DNA of 34,353 nt from an uncultured Verrucomicrobia subdivision 3 bacterium. Its GTDB lineage: Bacteria; Verrucomicrobiota; Verrucomicrobiia; Limisphaerales; UBA11358. Where the stretch lies: assembly GCA_903944085.1 (NCBI GenBank), contig CAJAQO010000124.1:1-34353 (forward strand), read 5' to 3'. Position 1 is the stretch's first letter. Each line of letters starts with the position of its first letter. Below, in pieces: positions 18,586 to 27,679 of this stretch. The position numbers and the translations under genes were made by a program. The notes beneath the pieces are model-generated. The model was not told the origin of the DNA. It did no database searches and saw nothing but the letters and a program-made list of their open reading frames with translations.

Positions 18586-19302
18586 TTAAAAATTGATCAG
18601 GCGCGAAGGCACAATGATGAGGTCGCCCGGCTGCAGCAGAATGTCCTGCTCCGTTTTGCCTTTTTCCAAGATCTGCTCCATGTCCAGGTCAAACGTCTGC
18701 TTTTCCCCTTTGGCGCCCACCGACCCGCGCACGACTTTCACCTTGTTTTTGTTGGCGAAGTCGGCGAAGCCGCCCGCCCGCAGCACCGCCTGGCCGGCCG
18801 TCAGATTTTCATTCATTTGCATGTCCAGCGCGCCTTGGCTATGCACCTGGCCCCAAATATAAACCCGGCCCAGCAGCCGGTTGGCCACGTTCAACGACAG
18901 CACCACCGTGGCTTTGTGGTAATAATCCTTTTCCAGCGCCGCCTTCATTTCGTCCGCCAATTGCTGACAGGTTTTGTCCACCGCCATCATCCGGCCGATG
19001 TAAGGCACGTCCAGTTCGCCCGAATCCGTCACCACCAAGCTTTTCGGCGCGTCCAGCGCGTTCCAGATGTGATCTTCAAGAATTTGAAAACTGATGGCAT
19101 CGCCCGCGCGCAATTTGTAGGTGGCGTCCGGCACATAACCGCCGAGCAACCCGGAGGCTGCCACACTCCCACCGGCTGCCGGCGGAGCCATGACCGGAGC
19201 GGCGTTGCCGGCCGGCGACTTGAATGGCACCGGCGTCGGAATTTGCGCCGGGGCCACCGAGGCGACCGCGCAAAGCATGAGAAAAATTATCAGCCTGAAC
19301 AT
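18586..19302 (-). CDS. Polysaccharide export protein (Wza-like, Poly_export/SLBB)
   Basis: Periplasmic/outer-membrane export component of 238 aa. It starts with a signal peptide (FLMLCAVASVAPAQ). The cysteine there is not in a good lipobox, so a lipid anchor is doubtful. After a Pro/Ala-rich stretch, the Poly_export domain begins at YKLRAGDAISFQILED. SLBB-type strands follow (VYIWGQVHSQGALD and a C-terminal LQPGDLIIVP). The protein is shorter than E. coli Wza and lacks its C-terminal barrel helix, as is common in family members outside enterobacteria. It is 15 bp downstream of the beta-barrel gene and 18 bp before the autokinase, consistent with one operon. Confidence 0.9.
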   Translation of the reverse strand: MFRLIIFLMLCAVASVAPAQIPTPVPFKSPAGNAAPVMAPPAAGGSVAASGLLGGYVPDATYKLRAGDAISFQILEDHIWNALDAPKSLVVTDSGELDVPYIGRMMAVDKTCQQLADEMKAALEKDYYHKATVVLSLNVANRLLGRVYIWGQVHSQGALDMQMNENLTAGQAVLRAGGFADFANKNKVKVVRGSVGAKGEKQTFDLDMEQILEKGKTEQDILLQPGDLIIVPSRLINF

Positions 19303-19317
19303 ATCCCGGTGTATTAT

Positions 19318-20625
19318 TTAGAATTGATAGGACAAATTCAAGTCCACAATATTGACCGTGTAAGCCAGCCCCGCCAAGTTGGACGTTTCCTGAACAAATT
19401 GATAGCCGATGCTTGCCGAAAGTTTCTTCGTCAGACTGCGGCCGACATTCAAGCCCAGTCCGATTTGTTGGTAATCGGCGTTGCCGCCCGCCGTGGTGTT
19501 ATAAACCCGCGTGCCTTGCTGCCAAAAAACCGGCGTGCTGATGGAATATTTATTGAACAAATTCCAGTTGGGCGTCAGCCGCGCAAAATAGTAGCTCTGC
19601 GCCTGGCCGTAGGCGGACATGTCCGTGGTGCGCCCGGCGGACAGCGTGTAATTCAACCAGCGGTTCACGCGATGCGACAAGGAAAATGAAAAATAAATGC
19701 CGGATTCATCCTGCAGCACCAGATTGGTGGCCGTGCTGTCGGGCGTGTAAACCATGTAGCCCGCGTCCAGCCGGACGTCGAGATAATCACTGATTTTCGC
19801 GCTGCCAAATGCCCCGGCATTCCATTGCACCGCATTGGGCGAGACCAACGAATTGGAGACGCTGGTCTGGCTGTAAGTGATCACGGTGCCACCCGCCTCC
19901 AAGCCAAGCAGCAGTTCCGGGCGGACGCGCACCCCGCCATTGGCGTAAATATTTTCCGAAGCCGAATCCGGCTGCTGGCCGGACGCTCCTTGCGTCAAGG
20001 AAACATAGTTGACGTGGTCATAACCAAAATTCGCAACCACCTGGTTTAAATCCCACAGCGCGCTCGTGCCCAGCGTATTTTCCAGGCTCTCCAAATTCTG
20101 GTTATTACCGCTCGCGCCGGTGTTTTCGTAGGCATTTTCTGAAATGGTGATCCGGTCATGCAGATTGATTTTGAAATCGCCCACAAACACATCGAAGGAC
20201 AAACCGGAACCGGGAGTGATGAAAAACTGGCTCAAATCCTGATGCTGGACGTATTCCGAATAGCCGACGCCGAGCGAAACATCCAGGCTGTTTTTCTGCG
20301 TGACCGGCCAGTGGAGATCGGCATCCACACTCGGTTTGAAAATCAGATCGCTCTGCGCGTTCTGCTGCAAGCGGACGTTGTCGTTGAATTCCAGACCCAA
20401 GCCCGAGGAAAAGCGCCACGCCGTCGGCCCCACCAGCAGGTTGTAATAGCCGAGCGAACTGGCGGCCTGCTGCCGTGATGCCGCCGCCAAATCGCCCGCC
20501 ATGGAAATGCGCAACGCTTCCTGTCCGTGAACCGTTCCGGCCAGCGTCATCAGGCACAACGCCGCCAAAACCAAATTCCGAAACCGGCGGTTCAATCCGC
20601 TTGAAATGAATATCAGATTTGTCAC
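19318..20625 (-). CDS. Outer-membrane beta-barrel protein of the polysaccharide locus
   Basis: A predicted outer-membrane protein of about 435 aa from GTG at 20625. A signal peptide (LVLAALCLMTLAGTVHGQ) is followed by many alternating amphipathic strands with aromatic girdles, for example FSSGLGLEFNDNVRLQ and LSASIGYQFVQETSN, ending in LSYQF with a C-terminal phenylalanine typical of barrel proteins. It resembles barrel proteins found next to Wza/Wzc genes in PEP-CTERM loci, which may form or line the export channel. The start is uncertain: TTG at 20673 is in frame but adds a non-signal N-terminus. It is the first gene of the export operon and divergent from the kinase at 20789. The 163-bp spacer must hold both promoters; none is obvious. 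Confidence 0.8.
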   Translation of the reverse strand: MTNLIFISSGLNRRFRNLVLAALCLMTLAGTVHGQEALRISMAGDLAAASRQQAASSLGYYNLLVGPTAWRFSSGLGLEFNDNVRLQQNAQSDLIFKPSVDADLHWPVTQKNSLDVSLGVGYSEYVQHQDLSQFFITPGSGLSFDVFVGDFKINLHDRITISENAYENTGASGNNQNLESLENTLGTSALWDLNQVVANFGYDHVNYVSLTQGASGQQPDSASENIYANGGVRVRPELLLGLEAGGTVITYSQTSVSNSLVSPNAVQWNAGAFGSAKISDYLDVRLDAGYMVYTPDSTATNLVLQDESGIYFSFSLSHRVNRWLNYTLSAGRTTDMSAYGQAQSYYFARLTPNWNLFNKYSISTPVFWQQGTRVYNTTAGGNADYQQIGLGLNVGRSLTKKLSASIGYQFVQETSNLAGLAYTVNIVDLNLSYQF

Positions 20626-20788
20626 TCGACGCTCGCTGCGAATTCTCCCGGTGTTCTCAAAAGCTGTCCGCAAGCCGCGACAGGATGCCGGTTGCCGGTC
20701 GGATGGTAAATCAAAAATATCGGCCCGGCCCGGCCGCCAGCCGAAAAAGCTTTGGTTCCGGTTTGCGGCTGCGTTATTATTCGCGCTG

Positions 20789-22249
20789 ATGGCCGTTCAA
20801 AACCTCATTGTCAAAGTTCAGAAGCGCAATCGCGCGCTGGTCAAATTCGACGTGGCCCGCATCTGGAAGGCGATTTTCCGCGCGGCGGAATCCATCGGCG
20901 GCTTTCACCGCGATTTTTTGCCGGGCATCAATGACAGCATTTTTGCCACGCACCAAACCGACGAAAGCATCGCCACGTTTCTCGCCGACGCGGCGATTGT
21001 TTGCCTGAACGCCGACCCGCATCATCTCATCTCGAATTTTCCGCCGACGATTGAGACGATTCAGGACGAGGTGCTGCACGCGCTGCGCAGCTACGGTTTT
21101 CAAAACACGGCGGACGCGTATGAATGTTACCGCTGGGGCCGGCACTGGCTCCGCGAAGGCGCGCTCACGCCGGAGCAATTCGTGGCCAACGGTTTTCCGC
21201 ACGACCGCATGTGGCAGACTTTGGAAACCAATCGCAAGTTCGGCGTGGACACGGTGGCGAGCCTGAATGAAACCGTCCGCAGCGGGCGCATGAAAGAAGT
21301 GATCACCGAGACGCTCGCGGCTTACGAAGCTTCGCTGGACGCGGCGGCGCAAAAAGTTCTCGCCCGGCGCAACCAAGTTGATCCGCTCCGCATGATCTGG
21401 GTCAGCGGACCGAGTTCCTCCGGCAAAACCACCACCACCGTCAAGCTCACGCAACGACTGGAACAGCACGGTCTGAAATTTTTGATGCTGAACTTGGACG
21501 ACTATTTCTGGTCGCTCGTCGAGCATCCGACCGACTGGATCAACGACCGGAATTTTGAAACGCCCGAGGCGCTGGACTTTCAATTGTTAAACCAGCACCT
21601 GCGCGATTTGCTCGAAGGCCGGACGATTGACAAACCCATTTACAGTTTCAAGGAAGGCCGGCGGCTCGGTTCGAAGCCGGTGAAATTAGAGCGCGACCAG
21701 ATTTTGCTGCTCGACTGCCTGCACGGATTTTATCCACCGATCACCGAGGGCATCAGCGCCGCCGCGCAATTCCGCCTCTTCATCGAAACGCAAAACGTGC
21801 TTTATGAAGGCGACGGCAGCACGAAAAAGCTCACGCACTTTACCGACGTGCGGCTCATCCGGCGAATGCTGCGCGACTCGCACCATCGTAACCACAGCGC
21901 GCTCGGCACCATTCTGCACTGGCACTATGTCCGCGCCGGCGAACTCTTCAGCATCATCCCGCTGATGGGCCTGGCCGACCACATTGTCAACGGCGGTTTT
22001 CCGTTTGATTTGCCCGCGCTGAAACCGTTTTTCAACGGTGAAAAAAGCCTGTTGCCCCAGCCGGAAGCTTTCGCGAACTACGCCGGTTTCATTGACGCAC
22101 GCATCCGTTACGAACGCGTGAAGTCGTTGCTCGAAGCTGTTGAAGGTTTCACGCCCGCGCAGATGGCCGACACGAATTTCATTCCCGGCGACGCCGTCAT
22201 CCGCGAATTCATCGGCGGCAGCACCATCCAGATTCCGCACAACGAATAA
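20789..22249 (+). CDS. ATP-cone domain fused to uridine kinase-like P-loop kinase
   Basis: A protein of 486 aa. The N-terminal 100 residues resemble an ATP-cone (VQKRNRALVKFDVARIWKAIFRAAES), the nucleotide-sensing module usual in ribonucleotide reductases and NrdR. A helical linker follows. The kinase half has the P-loop GPSSSGKTTT (about 207-216), LNLDDYFW, and YSFKEGRR as in the uridine kinase/phosphoribulokinase family, plus LLLDCLHGFYP as Walker B. The likely reaction is nucleoside phosphorylation, regulated by nucleotide binding to the cone; this is inference. I chose the ATG at 20789 because the longer open frame upstream overlaps the divergent gene and is not family-like. The next gene is convergent. 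Confidence 0.82.
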   Translation: MAVQNLIVKVQKRNRALVKFDVARIWKAIFRAAESIGGFHRDFLPGINDSIFATHQTDESIATFLADAAIVCLNADPHHLISNFPPTIETIQDEVLHALRSYGFQNTADAYECYRWGRHWLREGALTPEQFVANGFPHDRMWQTLETNRKFGVDTVASLNETVRSGRMKEVITETLAAYEASLDAAAQKVLARRNQVDPLRMIWVSGPSSSGKTTTTVKLTQRLEQHGLKFLMLNLDDYFWSLVEHPTDWINDRNFETPEALDFQLLNQHLRDLLEGRTIDKPIYSFKEGRRLGSKPVKLERDQILLLDCLHGFYPPITEGISAAAQFRLFIETQNVLYEGDGSTKKLTHFTDVRLIRRMLRDSHHRNHSALGTILHWHYVRAGELFSIIPLMGLADHIVNGGFPFDLPALKPFFNGEKSLLPQPEAFANYAGFIDARIRYERVKSLLEAVEGFTPAQMADTNFIPGDAVIREFIGGSTIQIPHNE

Positions 22250-22346
22250 GCGCGGCGGAAAAATCATTTTCTCCGGATTGCAACCGGCAGAATTCCCCGG
22301 CGAAAATTTTGAAGATGGTTTGAATGGGTGTGACTGATGCGGCGCG

Positions 22347-23999
22347 TCACAGCTTGAGCAACTCATCCAGTTTTCGGCGGACGAAGATGTCCACGATTTC
22401 GCGCACAATCGGGCCGGCGATCACCCAGTCAACGCCCGCTTCTTTCATGACGCTGTTCGCCCGCGCCACGAAACAATCACGCACCGCTTCGCGCACGCCT
22501 TTGTCCATTTGCTCGAGTTTCAGACCGTCCAAACTTGGATCCGGCACCGGCACGACCTCCGGTTGAAAATTCAGCGGACCGTTCAAACCAAAGATTCCGG
22601 GCGTGTTGAGAAAGGCCTGCGCCTTCCGGCGGCCCACGAGGTAATCATGCTCCCGATAACTGCGGTCAAAGAATCCGCCGAACGCCTCCAGATCCGCGCT
22701 CGCCAGTTCCGAATCTTCCGCGATGACGGAATAAATCGTCATCTCGTCCGTTTCTCCCAGCCCGGCGGCGCGCTCAAGCGCAAGAATGGAATCAATCCAA
22801 GTGTCGCGCGTCTGCGGCTCCATCGCGTTGTAATCCGACGCGAACTGGTTTTTCAACCGCGCTCGCGCATCCGCCAGCACATTGGCCGGCTCGCCGGCAA
22901 ACAGCGCCGGCAGCAGCAGGTCGGCGGCAGCGCGGAGCGTTTTGGACTTGTCGAGCGTCGCCGCATCGTTCGCGTTCAATATCTTTTTCATTTCTTCCGC
23001 ACGGCTGTTGAGCAGCATGACTTCCTGATTGAGTTCCTCCGCCAGCAGCAAATCGGGAAAACGCGCCTGGCCGAAAATCGCGCCGAGCAGATGCGTGGCC
23101 GTGCTGATGAAGTTCGCGCTCTGATCATTGAAATCCGCGTTGGCGCTGGATTTCTTCACGTCCGGCGCGACGAACAGAAAAAACCGGTTTTCCAAATCCT
23201 GATGCCCGTCTATCGAATCCACCAGCCGCTTGGCCAAGCTCAACGGCTCGTTTTGAAACGCCCCGCCGTCCGTGTAGGCGAAATGCGCTGTGTTGGCGAT
23301 GCCGGAAACGCGGTCCGGCAAATTGTATTCCGTCAGATGCCGCGGCACCTCCACCACCTTGAACGCGAACGGAAACGCCCCGCATGACACCGCCGCATTG
23401 CGCAGCGCGTCCCAGACATCGCCATTGTCGTCCGCCGCCGAATTCGGCACGTCAAATTCCCGGATCAATTCGTCTTTGAACCGCGTATAAGTCAACTGGC
23501 CGGCCGGACGCAGTTGCGCCGCGTAATCCACGCCGTTCAGATTGCTCATCGCCAAGCCCAGCTTCAGGTTGTCCGCGTCCAGCGCCGGATGCGGATCGGG
23601 CAGCGGATTCAAATGGCTCTGGTAGCGGCCGGTAATATATTTCTGCGAAATCTCCACCACCGCCTCCGAGGAAAAAATAGACTGACTGCCGCTGTCCGTC
23701 CCGTGCAAGTTCATCAGTCGTTGAATACTGATCTCCGCCACCCACGGCGAATAAAACGCGTTGGTAAACGCGCCGTCCAGCGCCGCCGCCTCATACAACA
23801 ATTTGTGCGCCGCGATGGTGGCCGTCATGCCGCCGGCGGAGGCGCCCGTCAGCACGTCAATGTAGATTTTGTCGTCCGCCGACGTGTTGGGATTTTGGTT
23901 ATGCTGGCCGATGGCCCGGATGACTTCATATAAAACGCCGGCTTCGTAGCTGCCGAGCGAAACCGCGCCGGAGATGGTGATGGCTAATTTCTTTTTCAT
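22347..23999 (-). CDS. Patatin-like phospholipase
   Basis: An acyl hydrolase of 550 aa with a Ser-Asp dyad. The N-terminus carries the oxyanion-hole segment SGAVSLGSYEAG (about 10-21), the nucleophile elbow TGASAGG with Ser54, and the catalytic aspartate in YTDGGAFQNEPL (Asp244). No signal peptide or membrane helix is present, so it is probably cytoplasmic or peripheral. The second half (about 290-550) is helical and charged and does not resemble a domain I know. The gene is monocistronic: convergent with the kinase, and divergent from the lipoprotein gene across 250 bp of spacer with no recognised signal. Confidence 0.9.
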   Translation of the reverse strand: MKKKLAITISGAVSLGSYEAGVLYEVIRAIGQHNQNPNTSADDKIYIDVLTGASAGGMTATIAAHKLLYEAAALDGAFTNAFYSPWVAEISIQRLMNLHGTDSGSQSIFSSEAVVEISQKYITGRYQSHLNPLPDPHPALDADNLKLGLAMSNLNGVDYAAQLRPAGQLTYTRFKDELIREFDVPNSAADDNGDVWDALRNAAVSCGAFPFAFKVVEVPRHLTEYNLPDRVSGIANTAHFAYTDGGAFQNEPLSLAKRLVDSIDGHQDLENRFFLFVAPDVKKSSANADFNDQSANFISTATHLLGAIFGQARFPDLLLAEELNQEVMLLNSRAEEMKKILNANDAATLDKSKTLRAAADLLLPALFAGEPANVLADARARLKNQFASDYNAMEPQTRDTWIDSILALERAAGLGETDEMTIYSVIAEDSELASADLEAFGGFFDRSYREHDYLVGRRKAQAFLNTPGIFGLNGPLNFQPEVVPVPDPSLDGLKLEQMDKGVREAVRDCFVARANSVMKEAGVDWVIAGPIVREIVDIFVRRKLDELLKL

Positions 24000-24249
24000 G
24001 GCTCCATTTTTTTGTGGTTATTCCGCACGATGCAGAAAGCCGGAAAGCTCCAAATGCCACAGCGCCTCCCGCTGCACCTATAACGACTTGAACACAATTA
24101 TTTTTCACGGTCAAGCCGAACCATGAATGAAATCGCCGGCTGATCCCGCCGCCGATTCCCTCGTCATCCTCAACCGCGCCGCCCGGCCGGTGCGGCGAAG
24201 GCCGGCGAAAAGGCTTGAAAGGAATTCGCGTGAATGTTTTCCTAAAAAC

Positions 24250-24624
24250 ATGCTCGCCAAAATCAGAGCCATCGTTTTTGCGGCGATTTGTTTGGGCGTG
24301 TTCACTGGCTGCGCGACCAAACACGAGTCCACTTATTCCAGCGTTCTGGAAGGAATGTCCCGCAATGTATTGCGCTATAATTTTGGCGAGCCGTTGCGGA
24401 TTGCGCCGGGAGCAGCCGGCGGCGAGGATTGGTATTATCGTTTTTCTGCCTTGCAGATTCAGCCGACCGGATCATCCGCGACCAGCAAGGATTTCGGCCA
24501 ACAAACGACGTATGTTTCGGTGGGCTTGGAACTGTCCAGGCCGGTGGTTGAACTGCCGGTGCATGTCTCAGCCGAAGGGTTTGTCGTTCCGCCGCTGCCG
24601 AAAGGAAAAGTGATAAAAAATTGA
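24250..24624 (+). CDS. Small lipoprotein of unknown function
   Basis: From ATG at 24250 the protein is 124 aa with a type II signal peptide: KIRAIVFAAICLGVF followed by TGC as the lipobox (VFTGCATK). The mature part is short and has no recognised domain. It contains GMSRNVLRYNFGEP and EDWYYRFS, reminiscent of small SmpA/OmlA-like outer-membrane lipoproteins that carry a G-x5-V-x3-FG-P pattern, but the resemblance is slight. The frame is open further upstream (to 24127) with an arginine-rich, non-signal N-terminus, so the internal ATG is preferred. It precedes the PEP-CTERM gene by 39 bp, separated by a palindrome. Confidence 0.7.
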   Translation: MLAKIRAIVFAAICLGVFTGCATKHESTYSSVLEGMSRNVLRYNFGEPLRIAPGAAGGEDWYYRFSALQIQPTGSSATSKDFGQQTTYVSVGLELSRPVVELPVHVSAEGFVVPPLPKGKVIKN

Positions 24625-24631
24625 CCCGCCG

Positions 24632-24650
24632 GCCGGCTTTCAAAGCCGGC
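24632..24650. repeat. Palindrome between lipoprotein and PEP-CTERM genes
   Basis: GCCGGCTTT (24632-24640) and AAAGCCGGC (24642-24650) form a perfect 9-bp stem with a single-base centre. No T-run follows. It resembles a REP-type hairpin rather than a terminator. Confidence 0.7.
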
Positions 24651-24663
24651 GGCAACGCGCATT

Positions 24664-25299
24664 ATGAAAACAAAACTCACCCGCTGCGGCTGCGGACTTT
24701 TATTACTTGGTGCAGTCTCGTCAGCCACGGCGCAATCCACTTGGAACTACTTTATCTCGGATGCGGGCAGCGGCAATTCGCTGGTCACTTGGAGTGTTGC
24801 CGGCAATTTGGCCACCGCGCCAGGAGCCGTGTTGCTGGTCAGTGAATCAACGCTGGCGGTATCAATCAACGCCCCCGGGATTTATGCGGATACTTTTGCG
24901 GCCGACGGAACACCGCAATCTCTCCCCACACCGGATGGAAGCGATTTTCAATACCAGCCAGCCAGCGTATATGCGCCCATTGCCTTGTATGAAACAGACA
25001 ATGCGCCAGGAAATGGGAACGACAGCTTTGCGTTAATCGCCCCCTTGCTGCCGCATACCGGCCCGGGGATGCAGTTGCTCTATCAGGCCGGATCGCATTC
25101 CGCAATCATTCCAGTTGATTTTTCCAACTTCAATCCCGGAACCTACCAGTCCGAAGAAGCCGGGTTTAACTCCGTTTTAACGGTGAACCTGACCGTGGAA
25201 TCGGTGCCCGAACCGGCCACGGCGGCGCTAATTATTATTGCTGCGGCTACCGGCGTCGCCGGTGCCAGCAACCACGGCAAGGGATCAAAGCGACGCTGA
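24664..25299 (+). CDS. PEP-CTERM surface protein
   Basis: An exported protein of 211 aa. The signal peptide runs to about residue 23 (CGLLLLGAVSSATAQ). The mature part is of unknown fold, rich in Ala, Ser, Pro and aromatic residues. The C-terminus has SVPEPATAALIIIAAATG, the VPEP motif and hydrophobic helix, followed by a basic end, KGSKRR. This is the tail recognised by exosortases. It is not part of the minus-strand polysaccharide block, and no exosortase is nearby. It is convergent with the propeller-protein gene, whose stop is 27 bp away. Confidence 0.85.
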   Translation: MKTKLTRCGCGLLLLGAVSSATAQSTWNYFISDAGSGNSLVTWSVAGNLATAPGAVLLVSESTLAVSINAPGIYADTFAADGTPQSLPTPDGSDFQYQPASVYAPIALYETDNAPGNGNDSFALIAPLLPHTGPGMQLLYQAGSHSAIIPVDFSNFNPGTYQSEEAGFNSVLTVNLTVESVPEPATAALIIIAAATGVAGASNHGKGSKRR

Positions 25300-25326
25300 A
25301 GCGATGATTAATTCTCTGAAACACGC

Positions 25327-27642
25327 TTACTCTTGCGGATAGACCAGGATGCGGTCATGCACGAGGACGATTAGATCGTTCTTGCCGTCGCCGGTCACGT
25401 CGGCCACGGCACATTCGCGCGGTTCAGGAATGGCGTTCTGCGCGCCCCGGAAGGTGTGCTGCTCGAACACCTGCCAGCGGTCGCCCGGCACCAGCTTGCG
25501 GTTCTTGTCGAAAGAAACGAGGTCCAAATAATTCTTCGCGGTCTCCATGAAAATGATCTGCTTGCGGCCGCTCCCGGTGAGGTCGCCGGCGATCAGGTCG
25601 TTCAAGTAGCCGTCCTTGATGGGCGTGTCGTATTCGTCAAGCTTGGTGAGTTCCCAGACATTGCCGGCGAGCGGCAGCCAGGCGACGGCATTCTGGCCGG
25701 TAAAGGCCACGCCCGCGCCGCCGAGCTTGACGCCCTTCAAATCGGCAAAGCCGGTGACCGGCAGGTCAATGTTCTTCACCACCTGCCACACGCCGTTCGT
25801 GTCGCGCTCGGAGAGGGTCAACTGTTTGTGCTCGGCATCGAGCAGGAAGAGCGACGGCACGGCGTTTTTGCCGTTGGCCACGGCGGCGACGCTGATGATG
25901 CGCGAGTCGCTGGCGGAGCCGTTGATCTGGTCCTTGACGCGGAACACCCAGTTGGGCGCGTTGGTGGAACCGTCCACTTTGGCACCCGGCTCCAGCACGA
26001 CGGCGCGGACGAAATTTTTCTGCGGCAGCAGGAGTTCGGGCTTGCCGTCGCCGTCCACATCCGCGGAAGCGAGCCACGGTTGCTCCATGGCCCCGCCGGG
26101 CGGGTCCACGTCCTTCTCATCTAACTTGCCGTCCTTCTTTTGCAGCAGCACCTTGATTTTTTCGTAAGGGATGAGAACGACGAGATCGGCGAGGCCGTCC
26201 TGGTTCACGTCCTGAATCGCCAGCGTGGTGGGATTGGATTTGAAACTGTCGCTCAACTTCTGCGTGGTGCTCTTGCCATCCGCCGTGCGGAGGACCAGCG
26301 AGCGGACGCCGTCTTTGTCCACAATGAGAGCGAGCACGGACTTGCCGCCGGGCTTGAGCGCGCCCACGGCCATCGCCAGCGGTTTGCCATCGAGCGGCAG
26401 CGGCGTTGGAAACGGCAGGCGGCCGCTTTTGTCGAAGGACGTGACCGCCACGGAATTTTCATCGCGGCTCAACAAAAAGATTTCGGGATGGTCGTCGTTG
26501 TTCCAATCAGAAACGGCGATTTGCGAAACGCCGGCGAGACAGGGAAATTTTTTGGGCGACGCGAGCGTGCCGTCCGCCTGCTGGAGATACACCGAGAGCT
26601 GGCCGCTTTCCGGCTCGGCCACGAGCAGGTCGGCGCGACCGTCGCCGTCCACGTCTGCCCAGAGCACGCCGCGCTGCGCCGTCTCGGTCTTGTTCAGCGG
26701 CAGAATCTGAAACTGGCCCTGCTTGAACGCGCCGGACAGCGGTTCCGCCGGCTTGCGCGTGAACTGCGAAACTTCCGCCCGCCCGGTGGCCTGCACAATC
26801 GCGACGAGATAATTCGTGCGGTCGCCCGCGAGACTGTCCAGCCAGAAAGAACGGATGGGCTGGGCCTTGAAATAAATTTCCGGGCCGAGCTGGCCGCCGG
26901 CATTTTGCAGGCGCACGCGGAACGGCGCGGCGTTGTCGAAATCCACAAACATCAAATCATTTTTCCCGTCGCCGTCCACGTCGGCGATCTGAATGGCCTT
27001 GGGCGTGCCGGAATAAGGAATTTTCACCGGCTCGGCGAGCCGGTGATCCGGCTGCTGCGCGAGAAAATAAACCGCGCCGTTGTCGCCAAGCAGCGCGATG
27101 TCGGGCAGACCGTCGCCGTTCAAATCGCCGGCGACGAGCGCGTTCGCGTCCATCCGGCCATCGTCAAAATGCCAGCGCTTCGGCTCGCTCCAGCCGTTCG
27201 TGCCGAGATTGTAGCGGACGATCAAATCCTTCGCGTCGCCAAAATAAACCAGGTCGGGGCGGCCGTCGCCGTTCATGTCCGTCACCAGCAACGCCGAGAT
27301 GCGCTCCTCCGACGGCAGCGAGTCAATGCGGAACCGCGAATCCGGCGGCAGCTCGTTCAGCTCCAGTTTGCGGGCGGACGCCGCGTCGGCGCGGTTCGTC
27401 TTGCCGGTGAGATTGTAAAGCAGGTTGATTTTGGACCGGAGATTGTTGACGACGATAAGATCGTTGAGTCCGTCGCCATCGAGATCGGCGACGTGCAACT
27501 GGCTGATGCCCTGGTCAACGGGAAAAATCTCGTGCCCGCTGAAACCAAAGAGGTTCGTCACCGTCGCCGCCGCGGCGGAAAAAACAAAAAAAAGCGCGGC
27601 GGCGACCGCCACTGCAGAGAAACATTTTGCAAAACGATTCAT
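25327..27642 (-). CDS. Secreted FG-GAP/VCBS repeat (beta-propeller) protein
   Basis: An exported protein of 771 aa. From ATG at 27642 it begins with a signal peptide (FAKCFSAVAVAAALFFVFSAAAA). The rest is a chain of FG-GAP/VCBS repeats, each with a calcium-binding D-x-D/N-G-D-G loop: DLDGDGLNDLIVV, DMNGDGRPDLVY, DLNGDGLPDIAL, DVDGDGKNDLMFVD, DVDGDGRADLLVA, DVNQDGLADLVVL, DVDGDGKPELLL and a final DVTGDGKNDLIVL. These fold as beta-propellers and often bind carbohydrate or protein ligands outside the cell. The longer open frame to 27771 is rejected because it overlaps the YjbQ gene and lacks a signal. It is 37 bp downstream of YjbQ, same strand. Confidence 0.9.
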   Translation of the reverse strand: MNRFAKCFSAVAVAAALFFVFSAAAATVTNLFGFSGHEIFPVDQGISQLHVADLDGDGLNDLIVVNNLRSKINLLYNLTGKTNRADAASARKLELNELPPDSRFRIDSLPSEERISALLVTDMNGDGRPDLVYFGDAKDLIVRYNLGTNGWSEPKRWHFDDGRMDANALVAGDLNGDGLPDIALLGDNGAVYFLAQQPDHRLAEPVKIPYSGTPKAIQIADVDGDGKNDLMFVDFDNAAPFRVRLQNAGGQLGPEIYFKAQPIRSFWLDSLAGDRTNYLVAIVQATGRAEVSQFTRKPAEPLSGAFKQGQFQILPLNKTETAQRGVLWADVDGDGRADLLVAEPESGQLSVYLQQADGTLASPKKFPCLAGVSQIAVSDWNNDDHPEIFLLSRDENSVAVTSFDKSGRLPFPTPLPLDGKPLAMAVGALKPGGKSVLALIVDKDGVRSLVLRTADGKSTTQKLSDSFKSNPTTLAIQDVNQDGLADLVVLIPYEKIKVLLQKKDGKLDEKDVDPPGGAMEQPWLASADVDGDGKPELLLPQKNFVRAVVLEPGAKVDGSTNAPNWVFRVKDQINGSASDSRIISVAAVANGKNAVPSLFLLDAEHKQLTLSERDTNGVWQVVKNIDLPVTGFADLKGVKLGGAGVAFTGQNAVAWLPLAGNVWELTKLDEYDTPIKDGYLNDLIAGDLTGSGRKQIIFMETAKNYLDLVSFDKNRKLVPGDRWQVFEQHTFRGAQNAIPEPRECAVADVTGDGKNDLIVLVHDRILVYPQE

Positions 27643-27679
27643 GCGGGCAACGTGCCATTGGACGTGAAAAATGGCGAGA

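Noticed and set aside
18550-19689. Plus-strand open frame (379 codons) across the Wza and barrel genes
   Set aside because: It spans two genuine minus-strand genes and their junction, is rich in His/Arg/Gln and has no motif.
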